The notes under the pieces were generated by a model. It was not told where the DNA came from. It did not search any database and worked only from the letters and a program-made list of their open reading frames with translations. Both the position numbers and the translations under genes were made by a program. Of a DNA stretch of 64,000 bases, positions 46,851 through 59,649 are shown piece by piece (the stretch's first letter is position 1; the number at the start of each line of letters is the position of its first letter). This stretch comes from Ephydatia muelleri (Eukaryota; Porifera; Demospongiae; Spongillida; Spongillidae), in assembly GCA_013339895.1 (NCBI GenBank), contig JABACO010000002.1, positions 7,100,924 to 7,164,923 of the forward strand. Reading direction: 5' to 3'.

Positions 46851-47176
46851 AATTTATGGAAAGTTGAACTTGTCCTTGGTTCAGTCGAACTCTAGGGCCA
46901 TTCAGGCAAGAAGCTGGTCGTCTGAGGGTAATTTATGTTAAATAATAATAGTTAACATTTCGTGTACCTTGTGTATTCCTTTGTATATGTAATAATTTAA
47001 AAACAATAATAATAATTTTATACAATGCTGGATGATATATGGACCAGTTTCAGTGATACACATGTAGAACCCACAGCGTAAATGATTATCAGAACTTCAC
47101 TGCACCAACTCGACTGAGCATGCACATACATGTACACCAAATTTATATGCAGCTAATTGTTCAATTAACTAGTCAA

Positions 47177-50100
47177 TCATTTGATACAGGTTATGCCACT
47201 ACACTGCTCCCTCTCTTCCAAGAGTGGTCCTCCACTCCAGTTCTCATTCAAAGATTTCAGGAGTATCCAAAGTACCACGGGGTCTCCATAACGTACAGGA
47301 GGTCTGCTGATCCTGGTAGAGCGCCTCAGTGCTGGGGCACCTTCCACTGCTGGTGGAGGAACTCTGCGTACAACTGCTGGTTGCTCAATCTCGGGTACTG
47401 GATGTTCCAATTGGTGCTGCCTCGGTACCTCCAATATGGTGGCTTGACGATCTATACCAACAGGCGGCACACTGTGAACAATTACTGTACATCAGGCTTC
47501 ATCCGGTTGAAGTGTACTACCTTACACCTGCGGGCATTAGCACAGTCCACAATCCTGTAGATGGAAGGTCCGAGGACCTTGACCACTTTGAAAGGCCCCT
47601 GCCAAGGTCTGTGCAGAAAAACCAGCTGGATAGTGTAGAAAAACAAGATTAATAATACAGTATGGTTCCCCCTGGACGTCAGCATCATACGACTCCTGAT
47701 GTCCTTGCTGCACCGCCATATGCTGATTGACTTGTTTATAAGCCAACTGCAATCGATTCTTATACATCAGCGTAGTGAATGGGGTGGTCCTCAGCAGTGG
47801 CTGGAATAGAGAACAATACATCTTCAGGTAAGCCGGCGGGCATCACAACCATATAAGTTCAAAGGGACCCCAGCTGTAACATGGCGACTGGTGCGATATG
47901 CGAACAACAAGGTAGGGAGGAGGAGGTCCCAATCACGCTCATCATCCTTTACAGCCATACTTAACATATCTAACAAAGTTCTATTGAACCTTTCGACTAC
48001 ATGTACATGTAGTCCATCACTCTGGGGATGGTAAAGAGTTGTCCGTGTCTTCTTGACACCCAACAGCTGGAACACTTCTTTCAGGACCTTGGCTTTAAGT
48101 TTCTCCCTTGGCCTGCGTGCAGGGAATCTGGAACCCCAAATCTACACACAAATTCATTTACAAACACTTTGGCAATGGTTAGTGGCTCAGTATCTTTCAA
48201 TGGAAATGCTTCCTTCCATTTGGTGTACTCCCCTACCACCAAGATATACTTGTTACCTCTGGGGGTTTCTGGGAGCGGGCCATCGATGTCCATAGCAACC
48301 CTCTGCATGGGTCGCAGCTAGTGTTTGACTGATTTCCATTGGAGCTCTCGCCTTGTGAGATGGAGATTTCCTGGAGAGACAAACATCACAACTCCTGCAC
48401 CATTGTTCCACCTCTTTTCTCTGACACGGCCAAATAAAAAAGGGCACGAATTTTTTCCTAAGGTTTTCCTCTCCCCCATATGCCCCCCTACTAAAGTATT
48501 GTGGAGGCCTTCCAATACCCCATTCACCAAATTTGCAGGCAAGACCAGTGTGACCACCCCCTGGTATGTCCTCCCAACAATTATACAACACCCCATGCCG
48601 CAAGGTCAGATACCGCCTTTGCACCCACAGGGATGCAAGCCTCCATGAAGCATCCTTGGGGCATCCTCGAGGAGTGGTGTCAGATTCCAGCCAGTAGACC
48701 ATCTGGTGTATGTTGGGATCAGCACTCTGAAAAGACTTGATCTCCTCTTCCATCCACGTTGGCAGCATCAGGTGTGACACTGCATCACAACTGTTAGCTT
48801 CTTCCGTCTCCCTCTTCCTTTTCCTCCAATCCACACTGCATGCACCTGCCACGGGACAACGCATCAGCATTAGTGTGCCGCTAACCTTCGCGGTGTATAA
48901 CGGTGTAATCATATTCCAATAACAATCCAACCAACGAGCCACTTGACCCTCTGGCTCCTTAAAATTATGTAACCATAGTAAACAGTGATGATCTGTGCGT
49001 AAAGTAAACATTCTTCTGTAGAGGTGTGGCCGGAAATGACGAGCAGCCCACACCAGAGCCAACATTTCCCACCTCATAGCACAATACTTCTTTTCAGTTC
49101 GGCTCAGAGCCCTGCTAGCGTATGCCACCACTCTTTCAACCCCATCCACGTTTTGGGTGAGTACTGCACCCAACCATCTCCGCTGGCATCCGTATCTAGC
49201 ACAATGGTAAACTGAAATCACACACAAACCGAATAGCATGACACGAAACTGAAATAGTCCAAATGGAGTTACAAATGCTGTCTTGTCTCTATCCCTACTA
49301 TCAACTTCTACTTACCAGTAGCCGCTAGTGTTGAAAAGTATTGGGCACTCCCTAAAGCGTCTCATCTATCCTAGGAAGTGGCTGGGCATCCTTACGTGTA
49401 CAGTCATTTAGATTACGAAAATCAACGCAAAATCTAGTCGTGCCATCTTTTTTCTTTGCTAAGACAATGGGCGACGCCCATGGCCCACAACTAGGCTCAA
49501 TGATACCTTGGGAAAGCATGTCATCAAGTAACCCACGTACTTCCTGTTGCTGATGAAAGGGTAGCCTCCTCGCCTGCTGGCGGACTGGTTGTGTATTCCC
49601 CGTGTTGATTTGATGAGATGTCGATCGGGTACGACCCAGGTCATTGTCATCCAAAGCAATGACATCTTCGAACTGCCTGAGCAAGGCAGCCACTTTCTCT
49701 CAAAAATCAGGAGCCAGACCGTCTGTCATCTGCTGTATGGAGTGCTGCACAGACCAAGTGGATTGCTTACAGACAGGGTATTGTAGTCAGCAGAATCCTG
49801 AATAGGTTTTAACATACCCTCTTTGTACACTGTAATGCGTGCAAAGCCAGAGTTAAGAACCTGGACCGTTGTGTGTGTAGCAGCGACATCAATGATAGAG
49901 TGAGCCACCATGAGACCATGCTGGTCTGTAAAACGCCACACTGGTTCCACAAGGAGAGCACTGGAGTTGCTCGTGCAGCGACCTGCAGGAAGGCACATTT
50001 GACAATATGGAGGGACATTTAGGGTTTCAGATGAAGTCACAAAACAAACTGGGGAGCATTGTGTACTGCGTTCAGGGCTGACACAAATTGCACTGGGCCT

Positions 50101-50530
50101 TCCTGTGTCAGCAAAACGTGCTGTTGAAGGTGAACCCGCTTTATCAAAAAATTCGCCCCAAGAAGGCATTCCTGGTTTAAATTCCTTGCTACCAGAACTA
50201 GATGCTCCTGTGACTTTTATGCTCATTGTACACTGCCCACTAATGTCCAATTTCTCCCCATTTGCTGCCACCACTGAATTGGGAAGCACCTCCAATTTAC
50301 GCGAGTTTCCTAATTTAACATTCCTTAAAACATTCTCTCTCACTAAGGTCACGGCAGAACCCGTGTCTACCAGCATTCTAGTGACGCGACCCTCTATACT
50401 ACCTTCAACCATTAACGTGGAACTTACGGCTGATATCTGCCAGGGATCCTTCTTACGCTCCTTCCCTTTGTGAGGGCAGTTGCGCCGAATATGACCTTGC
50501 TCCCTGCAGTTCCAACATGTAATCGCTGCA
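47177..50530 (-). mobile_element. Ty3-type retrotransposon on minus strand, RT core deleted
   Basis: Reading leftwards: a CCHC zinc knuckle (CWNCREQGHIRRNC, about 50520-50478); retropepsin LVDTGSAVTLV (about 50376); RT N-terminal part with ASPIVLAKKKDGTTRFCVD (about 49480) and PRIDETL; a remnant TPFGLFQFRVMLFGLC (about 49275-49230); directly joined RNase H with GAVLTQ..VVAYASR (about 49160) and TDHHCLLWL; integrase zinc region (CRSCDVCLSRK, about 48390); core MDIDGPLP (about 48294) and YHPQSDG..VERFNR (about 48030-47980); GPFKVV (about 47600); and a C-terminal tail ending near 47177. The segment with the catalytic YxDD is missing, so it cannot copy itself. Frameshifts are frequent in the integrase. 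LTRs were not identified. Confidence 0.85.
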
Positions 50531-50639
50531 GACCCTTGCTTTCTGGAAAAGGCAGAGGACTGTCATGGCTGATCTGCAACGGTAGGTTTCCTACAGTCCT
50601 CCGTTCAGCTCTTGTATTTCATAGCACCACGAGCTCTAA

Positions 50640-52880
50640 AAAAAAAAAAACCAACTGAAAAGCCCTATACCATAGTCCCATTATAAAATTTCTGTGGACC
50701 TTATAAGTGCGGTAACTTTAGTAGAGCACGGGTTTATCTCTTCTACTCCAAAACACCCACCACATAGAACAGGGGTACTCGTCTTTCAGATAGTACAGGG
50801 CATGAAGTTCAGTACTCAAAGAATCAAGTTTTTTACAAGAAAGATTTGCATTAGGGAGCATAGGTCTTTTGATGCTTATTAATATTCACAGGTAAATGGA
50901 ATCTCTTCTAAAATAAAGAATGCAGGCGCGAAATGACCATGAAAATTGCTCTCACATTGATCATCAATATCTTGATTATTGATCACGTAAAATTCAACGA
51001 TCTGCTAGCAACAGGACTCATTTGTTAAGTTTTACACGTTTCTAACCCTGAAGGTTACCGAATGTTAGTATGGACAAGTGTAAAGGTTAATAGTGTGTAA
51101 AAATAGAATAAAATACAGAACTAATGTGGCAATAAGTCTAGGAAGGACGTGGGTTGTTTAGCTTGGAAGATACGTGGGTTTGAAATTGATGCTAGTTCAT
51201 AGTCGTTTTATTTTATATACCACAAACCTGGTTTTGTCATAAAACGTCCCATATACTTATAATGGAGATTCACATATAGCCACACACATACCTCACATTA
51301 ACACAATTCACAAACACATACACACACCATACAGCCATGCCTTATAAATCCAACCCCTACAAATTCAAGTTCATTTTGAGATGTGAAGCACAGCTATATT
51401 TTTAGTGGCCAGTGTATTTATTTGTTCCTATCAAATATTAACAGTGGTAAACCTAGATGTATTTTCTACACAACCCTTGGCCCTATAAGCCAGGCAGGGA
51501 GGGTTTTGATTCTTCAGGTGTGTCCAAACTGTTTATAAATAAGATAACATCAACTTGACACCGCATGATTTAGGGAGGGGGGCGCACCCTTATCAAGTAT
51601 AGCACATATGATCAAAGGCTACCAAACTCTTTTTATGGTAATGTCAGGATTTTGGTTAGAGGTTCATGGTTTAGTTACATGTTTTGCACAAATCACTATC
51701 CCTTAGCTAACTAGGACTTGCCCACCGTCCATAATAACCATCCTCTGCTTCCAACATTGCACCAATGCTGCACACGTGCATGCCAGAATGGCTCCATTGC
51801 ACACTTTCAATTGGAAACTAGCTCACACATTTTCTGATTGCAGCTTTGTTCGTGTACCTGTGCACACCCTTACAGTTGAGTACAGGGTAGTGTGGCTATG
51901 TGGGAGCAATCCTAATGGACCAATATGCGATAATCATGTGAACTAGTTCATGTGAACCCACAGGGAGCTGGTTTGGGAGTATTCCAAAATGGCTCAGCCG
52001 CAAGTTTATAATGTATTACTAATTTATTTCAATACTTTAATTTTGGGGTCAGACTGAGAGCATATCACTTCCATATTACGTCTTACACCCTCCCTTAATT
52101 CAAGCTATTATAGTAGGGACTGACAGCCAGAGCCTGAAGTAGTGGTTATCAATTGCATGAGCAATACATTTATGACCCTCGCATCTAATAATATTACCTG
52201 TGCGCGTCGATAGAGGGTAGCAATTCATTGCAGACGATTGTGGCGTCAAGTGTGCCTATAATGCTGTGGGAGCAAAAATATTCCATCCATTGATCATACG
52301 TATAAGTATCTAACTTATAGAGAAAGGTTGGTAACCAAAATGGGTCAACTCGTGCACAGCAAAACGCAACAGAACAATTAACACCCTCCCCCCCCCCCCC
52401 CCCCCTCCCCGTGTAGAACAACACACACGGCTATATATATACACTGCTAGTGCTCAAGATTATAGCGCATGCCACTGTAGGATACCGAGGCGTAGTGCTT
52501 CGACACTATATAACCAACAGCAAGCAACCGTGAATAAGTGTCATGGATACGCACGCTGTTGGCTGAACAAGCTACTAATAACTTAGTGACCACTTCGCCA
52601 TGCAGTAGTCTATGCGTATATAAATGAGCTTGCGCTCAATATTGAGGAACAAACCTTGCCATTAGTAACGTTAGCAGCAATAGCAGAAAAGAGCGCGCGG
52701 CACACTTCGTCCGTATTTCGATTTTTGTGGGCACGAGACGAGTATATGAAATCTAATATGGAATACTTTAGTGGAGGATATGGAACCGAATTTTGAACTT
52801 ATGTTTAAAATAATAGTTGCTTTATGAATATTAATCTGCTATATGTTTCATAAGGGAATAGACAACAGGACTACAAAGTT
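50640..52880 (+). other. Gene-poor stretch
   Basis: No recognisable gene. Contains an A(12) run near 50640, a poly-C run (52389-52406) and a short minus frame at 52194-52424 of unknown meaning. The sequence is non-repetitive by eye and AT-rich. Confidence 0.5.
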
Positions 52881-52895
52881 TTGAAGTTATAGACT

Positions 52896-54123
52896 GTGGA
52901 ATATTATGATGAGAATCTCAACTTATTGACTTCGCGTACATTAGAAAAAAAGGCCCAGCAAATTCAATGGAACCGAGACCTTCGTCGAGAAATGTCTGGT
53001 GACATACTTAAATATCTAGTCAAATGTGCGGCACTAACAATCTTAAGGGAGCTAAGCTGGGGAATACATCTAGTACGCTTGTCCCATACTGTGTATGGAA
53101 CGATTTACCGAAGTACATGAATGTCGTGATTACGCAAACCGGGAATTATTTCTTGACTTCCGTTGACCGCTCATTTCTTCATATGAGTTTCATTCTTATT
53201 CAGCTGGTAGTGGGAGTACAATAGAGAGTGACAAACGCATAAGTTCACCCGCCATTTCAGTGATCACTGAAGATAGTTCTGCCACGTTATGTTCCCCAGA
53301 CACCTCTCTCTGCCTAGACACATCATCGAATAGTTCTGAGGTAAATGATACTGTTGTTGCTAAATCCATACAAGATGGCAACATTTAAACTGGTGGGTGA
53401 CAACATTGATACAAACATCTCTCCACAAGATGTAAGAGTAGACCATCAGACAAGGTCATTACATTATTTTCATGCATACGCGGTCAAAGATCGTATTGAT
53501 GTTAGTGGGTTGGAAGATTTTCCAGTGTTACCGAATAAGAATGAGATATTGCTGGATCGTATATTACCACCTGAAGAAGATTGTAAATCTTTGTACACAA
53601 ACATGTGCCATTTGGTAGCCCGTATTCTGAAATCTTACATGCCTTTTTTCGCTAAATTTGGATGTGGTTTGGAAAAACATCTAAGGCACCACAGAACTTT
53701 CCAAGCTATCAGAAGTGGTAAGTTGTGTTTTAGTTTTCTGCACATTATTATTTTTAAACATATTTATGGATGCCACTGAAACATAACTAGCACTCCTTCA
53801 AAAAATGTAGAATCCCAGTGAGGATTATAATCAAACAGTGTTGTAAGGCACATATTTTGACTGCAGCTATGGAAATATTTAAAATGGACACGCTCAATGA
53901 TGCACCACATGATACAAGGTTTTTTTTTCAAACAACGTCTGATATGACTTCAGTCCAGCAGCGTGATGCCCTTTTAGACGCACGTATGGTCATTATTAAA
54001 TCAATTGTTGACATCTCATTTCATCATCAGAAAAACATCATTCATGCAGATGGGATATACAATTATGCATGTGAATTTGTATCGTTACCACTACTTATGG
54101 AATTATGTATGAATGTCCACTAG
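52896..54123 (+). pseudogene. DUF6589-like protein, fragmentary
   Basis: The main exon (about 53370-53720) encodes KLVGDNIDTNISPQDVRVD, then SLHYFHAYAVKDRID and VSGLEDFPVLP, a signature of DUF6589 proteins (multicopy, transposon-associated in many animals; function unknown). It ends near a GTAAGT at 53720. A second block (53865-54123) reads HILTAAMEIFKMDTL, then ALLDARMVIIKSIVDISF and YACEFVSLPLLMEL, and stops early. Upstream, 53205-53340 is a Ser-rich possible exon (CAG...GAG|GTAAAT), and 52896-53120 is unassigned. The C-terminal Cys-rich part typical of the family is missing. It runs tail to tail towards the RecQ-like helicase. Confidence 0.6.
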
Positions 54124-54139
54124 CTGTTTTGAAGCACAT

Positions 54140-55075
54140 ATATCACAGCATGTATACATACATTCATTATCATTGTCCTCAGTGTTGTCTAAGTGAGCTA
54201 AAATACATTTCCTTCTACATATGCATGTCTTCATTCGCACAATATGTTGTTATCAGCATATCTGTTACGCCCACCATAGTAGAGGTTTGCATAAGCAGGT
54301 CTACTGTCTCTTCCAGCTCTGCCAATTTCCTGTAGGTAGGTCTCAACATCAAGTGGTGAAACTCCAATGATAAATTTTACAGGGCAATCAAGACCCATCC
54401 CAAATTAATGCTATTGTTGTGACCACAATTCATTGAGAGCTGGTGGGGTCTCTGAATCTTTCCAATAAGGTTGTTCTTATGTTAGGTTCAGTGCAAGCAC
54501 TGCATGAACATGTCCACCATACAGGATGTTGTAGAATCGACAGCACCAATAGGTTCAAAAGCTTCTTTTCCTAAAGCAGACATGAACCACAAGTATATGT
54601 ATGTCACATCATCATACTTTCTGCAAAAATTAAGGTTCTGTCTGTTGTTGCCCTCTTTATTTTTCAGCTCCGCAAGTAGGCATTGAAATGCATCTTTAAT
54701 ACTATCTCTGACTGGTACTATCTATTTTGATAGCAATAGCGTTTTGAGATGTTTAATACTATCTGGTTTCTTAGATGCAGCCAAAAATATATTGGGTCTG
54801 TTGGTAGACTTTGAAAGTACAAATGGATAGGACATACCAAGATCGCGGCATATAGCTGTTAGACTTGCAGATGTCACTGTGGCAGTAAGTGCCATAACAT
54901 GTACCTGATCAGACAAAATGCTTCGTATTTCGCACAAATTAGAGTACAGAACTCCTTACTGAAGTTTTGACCCCTATAAATGTACAATGAAATTATAGGC
55001 CTGCGTGATTATGAAAACGACTCACCAGGACTTGACACAATGAGTTTCATCTACAAAAAGTGCGATAACGTTTTC
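54140..55075 (-). pseudogene. RecQ-like DNA helicase remnant, copy 2
   Basis: Minus strand, from the right: exon 55075-55026 with ENVIALFVDETHCVKSW (DETH here, DEAH in copy 1); then 54958 downwards with CEIRSILSDQVHVMALTATV and STNRPNIF; a stop at about 54723; NFCRKYDDV further on; then FGMGLDCPVK and, at about 54300, EIGRAGRDSRPAYANL (motif VI with the arginine finger). The order matches a RecQ SF2 core, but the frame is interrupted by stops and shifts. N-terminal motif I was not found in the window. Confidence 0.65.
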
Positions 55076-55645
55076 CTGATTCCTGATACCTGATGCCTGA
55101 TAACATTTCGTACCGAGCATGGTCTCTTAGGCTAAATTCTCTCTCAAATATTCAGTCCACACCATGCGGTACAGTACGGACCGACTCTGATACCATGCAT
55201 GAAAATGATAAACATAGTTACTATAACAATTCCGCGTATAATCGGTTAAGTATCACATCATTATTTTTACTTTTAGGCTACCGGCAAAAATATAGTACTT
55301 TATGCATCAGCTGTGTTTTAAGTGTTTAATTTCAGAATTCTCATCACCCGAGTGGAAATGATCACTTAGAAGGCTAATCGCTCTGAGTCAGGTGACGAAG
55401 CTCTTAATTAAGTCATCTCTGATATCATCGGGCCTGCAGGGGAAGATTGGATTCTTTGAAACCTTGTAACGATGAATTGGAGTACAGGAGAATTAGCGTA
55501 ACAGCGTTATTTCAGCCAGAGATAATATACTAGTATGTAGGTGAAGCGTGTGTACCTATCTTAAATCACATAGCATGGAAGTACCCCCAATATGAAGTGG
55601 AGTGCATACTTTATTTCACACTACCATACATGTACATGTACACAG

Positions 55646-55738
55646 GTTTGTACACGTACATACAGAAAGGTCAGACAGCTCTTGACAGGGCCAGTGACAA
55701 GGGTGTCATTTGGACCAAATATCAACATAAAAGACAAG
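55646..55738 (+). CDS. Possible ankyrin-like exon, copy 2
   Basis: Equivalent of 1086-1178, open, same borders, with LNT changed to LYT at the start. Same uncertainty. Confidence 0.3.
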
Positions 55739-56947
55739 GTATGCTCTCTGCCATCTATTAAAGCTCCTTGCATTGTTGTATTATACCTTTTTGCTTTGAA
55801 TTGCAATTGATAATTTATAACCATTGTTTGAAACGTTTTGTTATTTTTCATTCTATCTGTTCATTGTTTAAAGTACTTAATTACACTTGGTTTAGATAGT
55901 TTTGTATTATAGATTCCAACAACTTCATCTTGGTATAAATTATAATTGTAAATCTAAGAGTTCTTTCCATTGCAATGTTGTACTTTACTGTTTCAAATAG
56001 GTTTTTTTAACTGCCAGATCTGTTAATCCCATTTTGTATCATAGATATGAATTACCTAATCACAATACGTGCATCTAAGCATCATTGAAGCCATCTATTT
56101 TCTGTTGGTTTATGAAAGTTGAATTTAAGACCCTTTAATGTTTTTAAATAGATATATTAATATTTTTAATCATGCTCAGAATGAAAACAAAACAGTCTAT
56201 GACACGATATCTAGCATCTCCACAGTTTGTGGTAGCCACACTCCTAGTATGCTGAGGTCAGCAATCAAAGCTGGTCTACCTTTGACATAATTTGCATCCT
56301 GCACAATGGGTTATCTTACTACCTCTTTGTACACAATAGTAGCCAAATCACCTAGAGCATCACACAATTCATTATGGGCGTTGGGTAACAGGTCCACCTT
56401 TTTATACTGTCCAGAGAATGTCGAAAGCTGAATTCATCACAAAAAGCTGCTTTTAAAAAAAAGTCTATGGTAACATAATGAAAGTGAATCCCTAAATTCA
56501 ACAGGAGAGAGATCAGAGTGGTGGCATGGCTAAATCTAGCTTCACGTTTTTTTCGAAATATATATCCAGTTCATGGTGCCTCTCAGCTTTAACCATGCGG
56601 ACTTGAAGCTAGATGTGGTGGGCAGAACTTTTTAAAGGCAAGGAATTTGCTCCTAGTTGTCTGTTTCATGAGCAAATGGTATCTCTACGCTTCCCTGAAG
56701 GAAATCAATACAATGGCTCTAGTTATTATTTACGTATACAGTTATTTCAACTGCCTCAACTGACCCAGCGCGCATACATAATGTACATTACAGATAATAA
56801 GTTTCAATAACTGTACTTTTCATGCTCCAAATAGGTCATTTAAAGTAGTGACAATGTAAAGTATATAATAATCATGTCCTTACATGTACATGTGCATGAC
56901 AGTCTGAAGGTGATAGAGACAAGTTGATTTACTTTTCCTCTCTGCAG

Positions 56948-57044
56948 GCTTTTCCTAGCATTCTACAGAGAACAATACAAGAGGCTTGATCTGGATGATA
57001 ACAAGGAGAAACACGTGGACAATTGGAAGGAAGTGAACCAATGA
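56948..57044 (+). CDS. Terminal exon of the unidentified gene, copy 2
   Basis: Equivalent of 2370-2466, same acceptor, frame and TGA. One D-to-N change (DDNKEKH). The downstream polyadenylation signal is lost in the deletion at about 57348. Confidence 0.5.
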
Positions 57045-57641
57045 TGTCCATAGATCTTTGCACAATACAAACAGCATCATTTGTTTTGTTCACATATTGC
57101 ATGCAGTGTTATTATTCTGTTGTTTTGCCTGTTGGCTCGAGTGTTCTGCATAGTGTGACGAGAGCCTGGAAGTGTTTTGTATTGCTCAAAAAAATGATTT
57201 GGTATTTCTTTTTTGTCTTTTAAAAATTATTGGTTTCATTGTCCCTTTTTCCCACTTTGGTTTCTCCTTGGTCCTGTTCTGAAATTTTGTCCGAGTTCTC
57301 ATATGCATATATATTGTTTCTTATCACTTTGTGAATATTGTACTCTATTATATACATTTGCGGATGGCGGGTTTTCGTGCACTAGTTTAATAGCCTACAT
57401 CATGCTAGGGTCCCCAGACCACTAGCTTAACGTATCTAGCTTACAGCGGTACATGATTTGGTTGGAAAATGGTTGATAATAGTATCCTCACGCGTCAGCA
57501 CGCGCGCAAAGCCAGCTGCTACATTTCGTTGGCCCACAGAACGAGCAGATGGCTAAGCGAGCTTTGTTCAATGTTGACGCTGTAATTAGTATGCTCGATG
57601 ACCCTATGAACGATGAGTTGAGTTGGAGGGTACCTGTCATG

Positions 57642-57667
57642 CCAGAGATAATACATATTATCTCTGG
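57642..57667. mobile_element. 26-bp palindromic micro-insertion with 5-bp target repeat
   Basis: Arms CCAGAGATAAT and ATTATCTCTGG around ACAT, flanked by TCATG on both sides (57637-57641, 57668-57672). Copy 1 has a single TCATG and no insert at this place (about 3427). It may be an excision footprint or the remains of a deleted transposon. Confidence 0.7.
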
Positions 57668-57782
57668 TCATGCGAAGAGATGGAAACCTGTGAACACCTA
57701 GTCCCGCGCGAGGAGATACCCAACCAGGAGTTCGATGGCTTCACTGACGACTTCATTTGCGACGAGTTTAGCGCACTCCAGC

Positions 57783-57893
57783 CCACAACCACCACACAGC
57801 TACGCCCACCTACATCCACCACACAGCTACACCCACCTACATCCACCACACAGCTACACCCACCTACATCCACCACACAGCTACACCCACCTA
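57783..57893 (+). repeat. 27-bp coding minisatellite, 4 units
   Basis: Same unit as 3541-3757 with half the copies; still in frame. Confidence 0.9.
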
Positions 57894-59649
57894 TAACTAC
57901 AACCACCACAACCACATCACATGATACACCACAAGGGCCTGGGCCTGCATGCACTGTGGATATGGGCAAATCTGTGCTGGACTTCTTCAAGCTGTTGATA
58001 AGTGATGAAATACTGTCAAGTATTGCAGACCAAACAAATCTCTATGCTGACCAGTACATCTGTAGCAACACCGTGAAGCCAAAGTCCCGAGCATCAGCAT
58101 GGAAGCAGGTACCTCACGATGCTGCAGAGGTGAAAAAGTTTGTTGCCACAATCATTGTGATGGGCCTTGTACCATACCATGCCATTGACGACTATTGGTG
58201 CACATCTTGGCCCTTTCAAACCAAATGTGTTTCCAGCATTATGACGAGGAACAGGTTTTCATTGCTGATGAAGTTCCTGCACCTAAATAACAATGAACTG
58301 TACGTTCCGAAGGGCCAACCAGGACATGACCCAATATTCGAGTTGCGACCCTTCATAACCAGTTTGGTTAAAAATTGCCAGGATTCATTTCAACTCGGCA
58401 AAGAATTGTCCATAGATGAATCCATGGTTAGTTTTAAGGGTCGACTTATTTTTAAGCAGTACGCCCCTAAGAAGCAGGCCTACACAGTGGGGAATGAAGG
58501 CATTTGTCCTTGCAGACTCACAAACTGGCTATGTTTACAACTGGAGGTTGTACACTGGTAAGTACAGTGTACTATACATGGTGCATATGTAACTATAACA
58601 CTTCAACTTACAGGCAAGGATGATGCTTTGGACAGAGATGGCAAGGGCCTCGCACACGCAGTGGTATTGAAGCTATTGGAAGGGACAGAAGGCACAGAGC
58701 ACCATGTGTACATGGACAATTGGTATAACAGCCCTACCTTATTTGAGGACTTGCATCGCCGAGGCTATGATGCCACAGGAACAGTTCGAACAGACAGGCG
58801 TGGCATGCCACCTGCAATGAAGGCCACTATCAAGAAGAAAGACATGATTGAAGCTCACTTTGGCTCGCTTATGGCGATTAAATGGATGGACAAGCGAGCA
58901 GTGTGTTTGCTAACCACCACTGATGATAGCTCCACTGTTGCTAAGAGACGTAAAGCAAGCTGTGCAGGGAACGTAAATGAAGTACAAAAGCCTAGAATAG
59001 TTTAATACAATCAGTACATGGGGGGAGTAGACAAAGGTGACCAACTTGCAAGCTACTACGGTTTTTACCACTGCAGCCTGAAGTGGTGGCAACAAGCGTT
59101 CTTCACCTCATTGATGTTGCATTAGTCAACGCATACATTTTGTACTGCTTACAAAAGGAAAAGGAAGGGTCAAAAATCCTTTCACACAAACACTTCAGAG
59201 TTGAGCTTACCCAGGAGCTGTGGAAGCTGGACTGAAGCCTGACGAATTCAACTTTCCTGCAGAAACGAGCCACCAGGAACCAACAATTAATCGGCTAACA
59301 GAAAGACATTTCATAACAACAAACATCGAACAGCCAAATGGACGGCCAAAACAAAGGGACTGTGTGGTATGCTCAGAACGAAACGGCAAGGGGAGTAAAA
59401 CAACGACCTACATGTGCAAACAGTGCACCCTGCCGATGTGTGTAGTTCCTTGTTTCGAACTGTATCATACCAAGGTTGACCCACAGAGATACAGTGTACC
59501 TGTAGACTACATTTGTATGTTAGAGTCTAATCCAGAACAAGTTACAATTAAAGCTTATGCAACATATAGAATTAATAAGGAGCATTTTGTGTGGATTTTA
59601 TAAGTGGGTGAATGAAGTCGAAGTAACAAACATGAGTGGTTTCCCTCAT

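Larger units (their letters stand above)
57469..59603 (+). pseudogene. piggyBac-type transposase, copy 2 (broken)
   Basis: Same domain order as copy 1: acidic start, four-unit TTQLHPPTS array, core with SIDESM (about 58410), 56-base intron (58558-58613), MDNWYNS (about 58712), GGVDKGD (about 59027), and zinc ribbon (CVVCSER, CKQC, about 59360-59440). Lesions: a frameshift soon after the ATG, a 26-base palindromic insertion at 57642-57667, the frameshift shared with copy 1 near 58475, a stop (TTTAA, about 59002) where copy 1 has GATGAA, and a base loss near 59100. It retains the segment near 58800 (RRGMPPAM) lost from copy 1. The longest open stretch is 57623-58561. Confidence 0.85.

Noticed and set aside
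49024..49786. Plus-strand frames over the minus-strand Ty3 element
   Set aside because: Antisense shadows; all recognisable motifs read on the minus strand.
52194..52424. Minus frame of 76 codons starting in a poly-G tract
   Set aside because: Partly encoded by the homopolymer, and the remainder has no recognisable motif.
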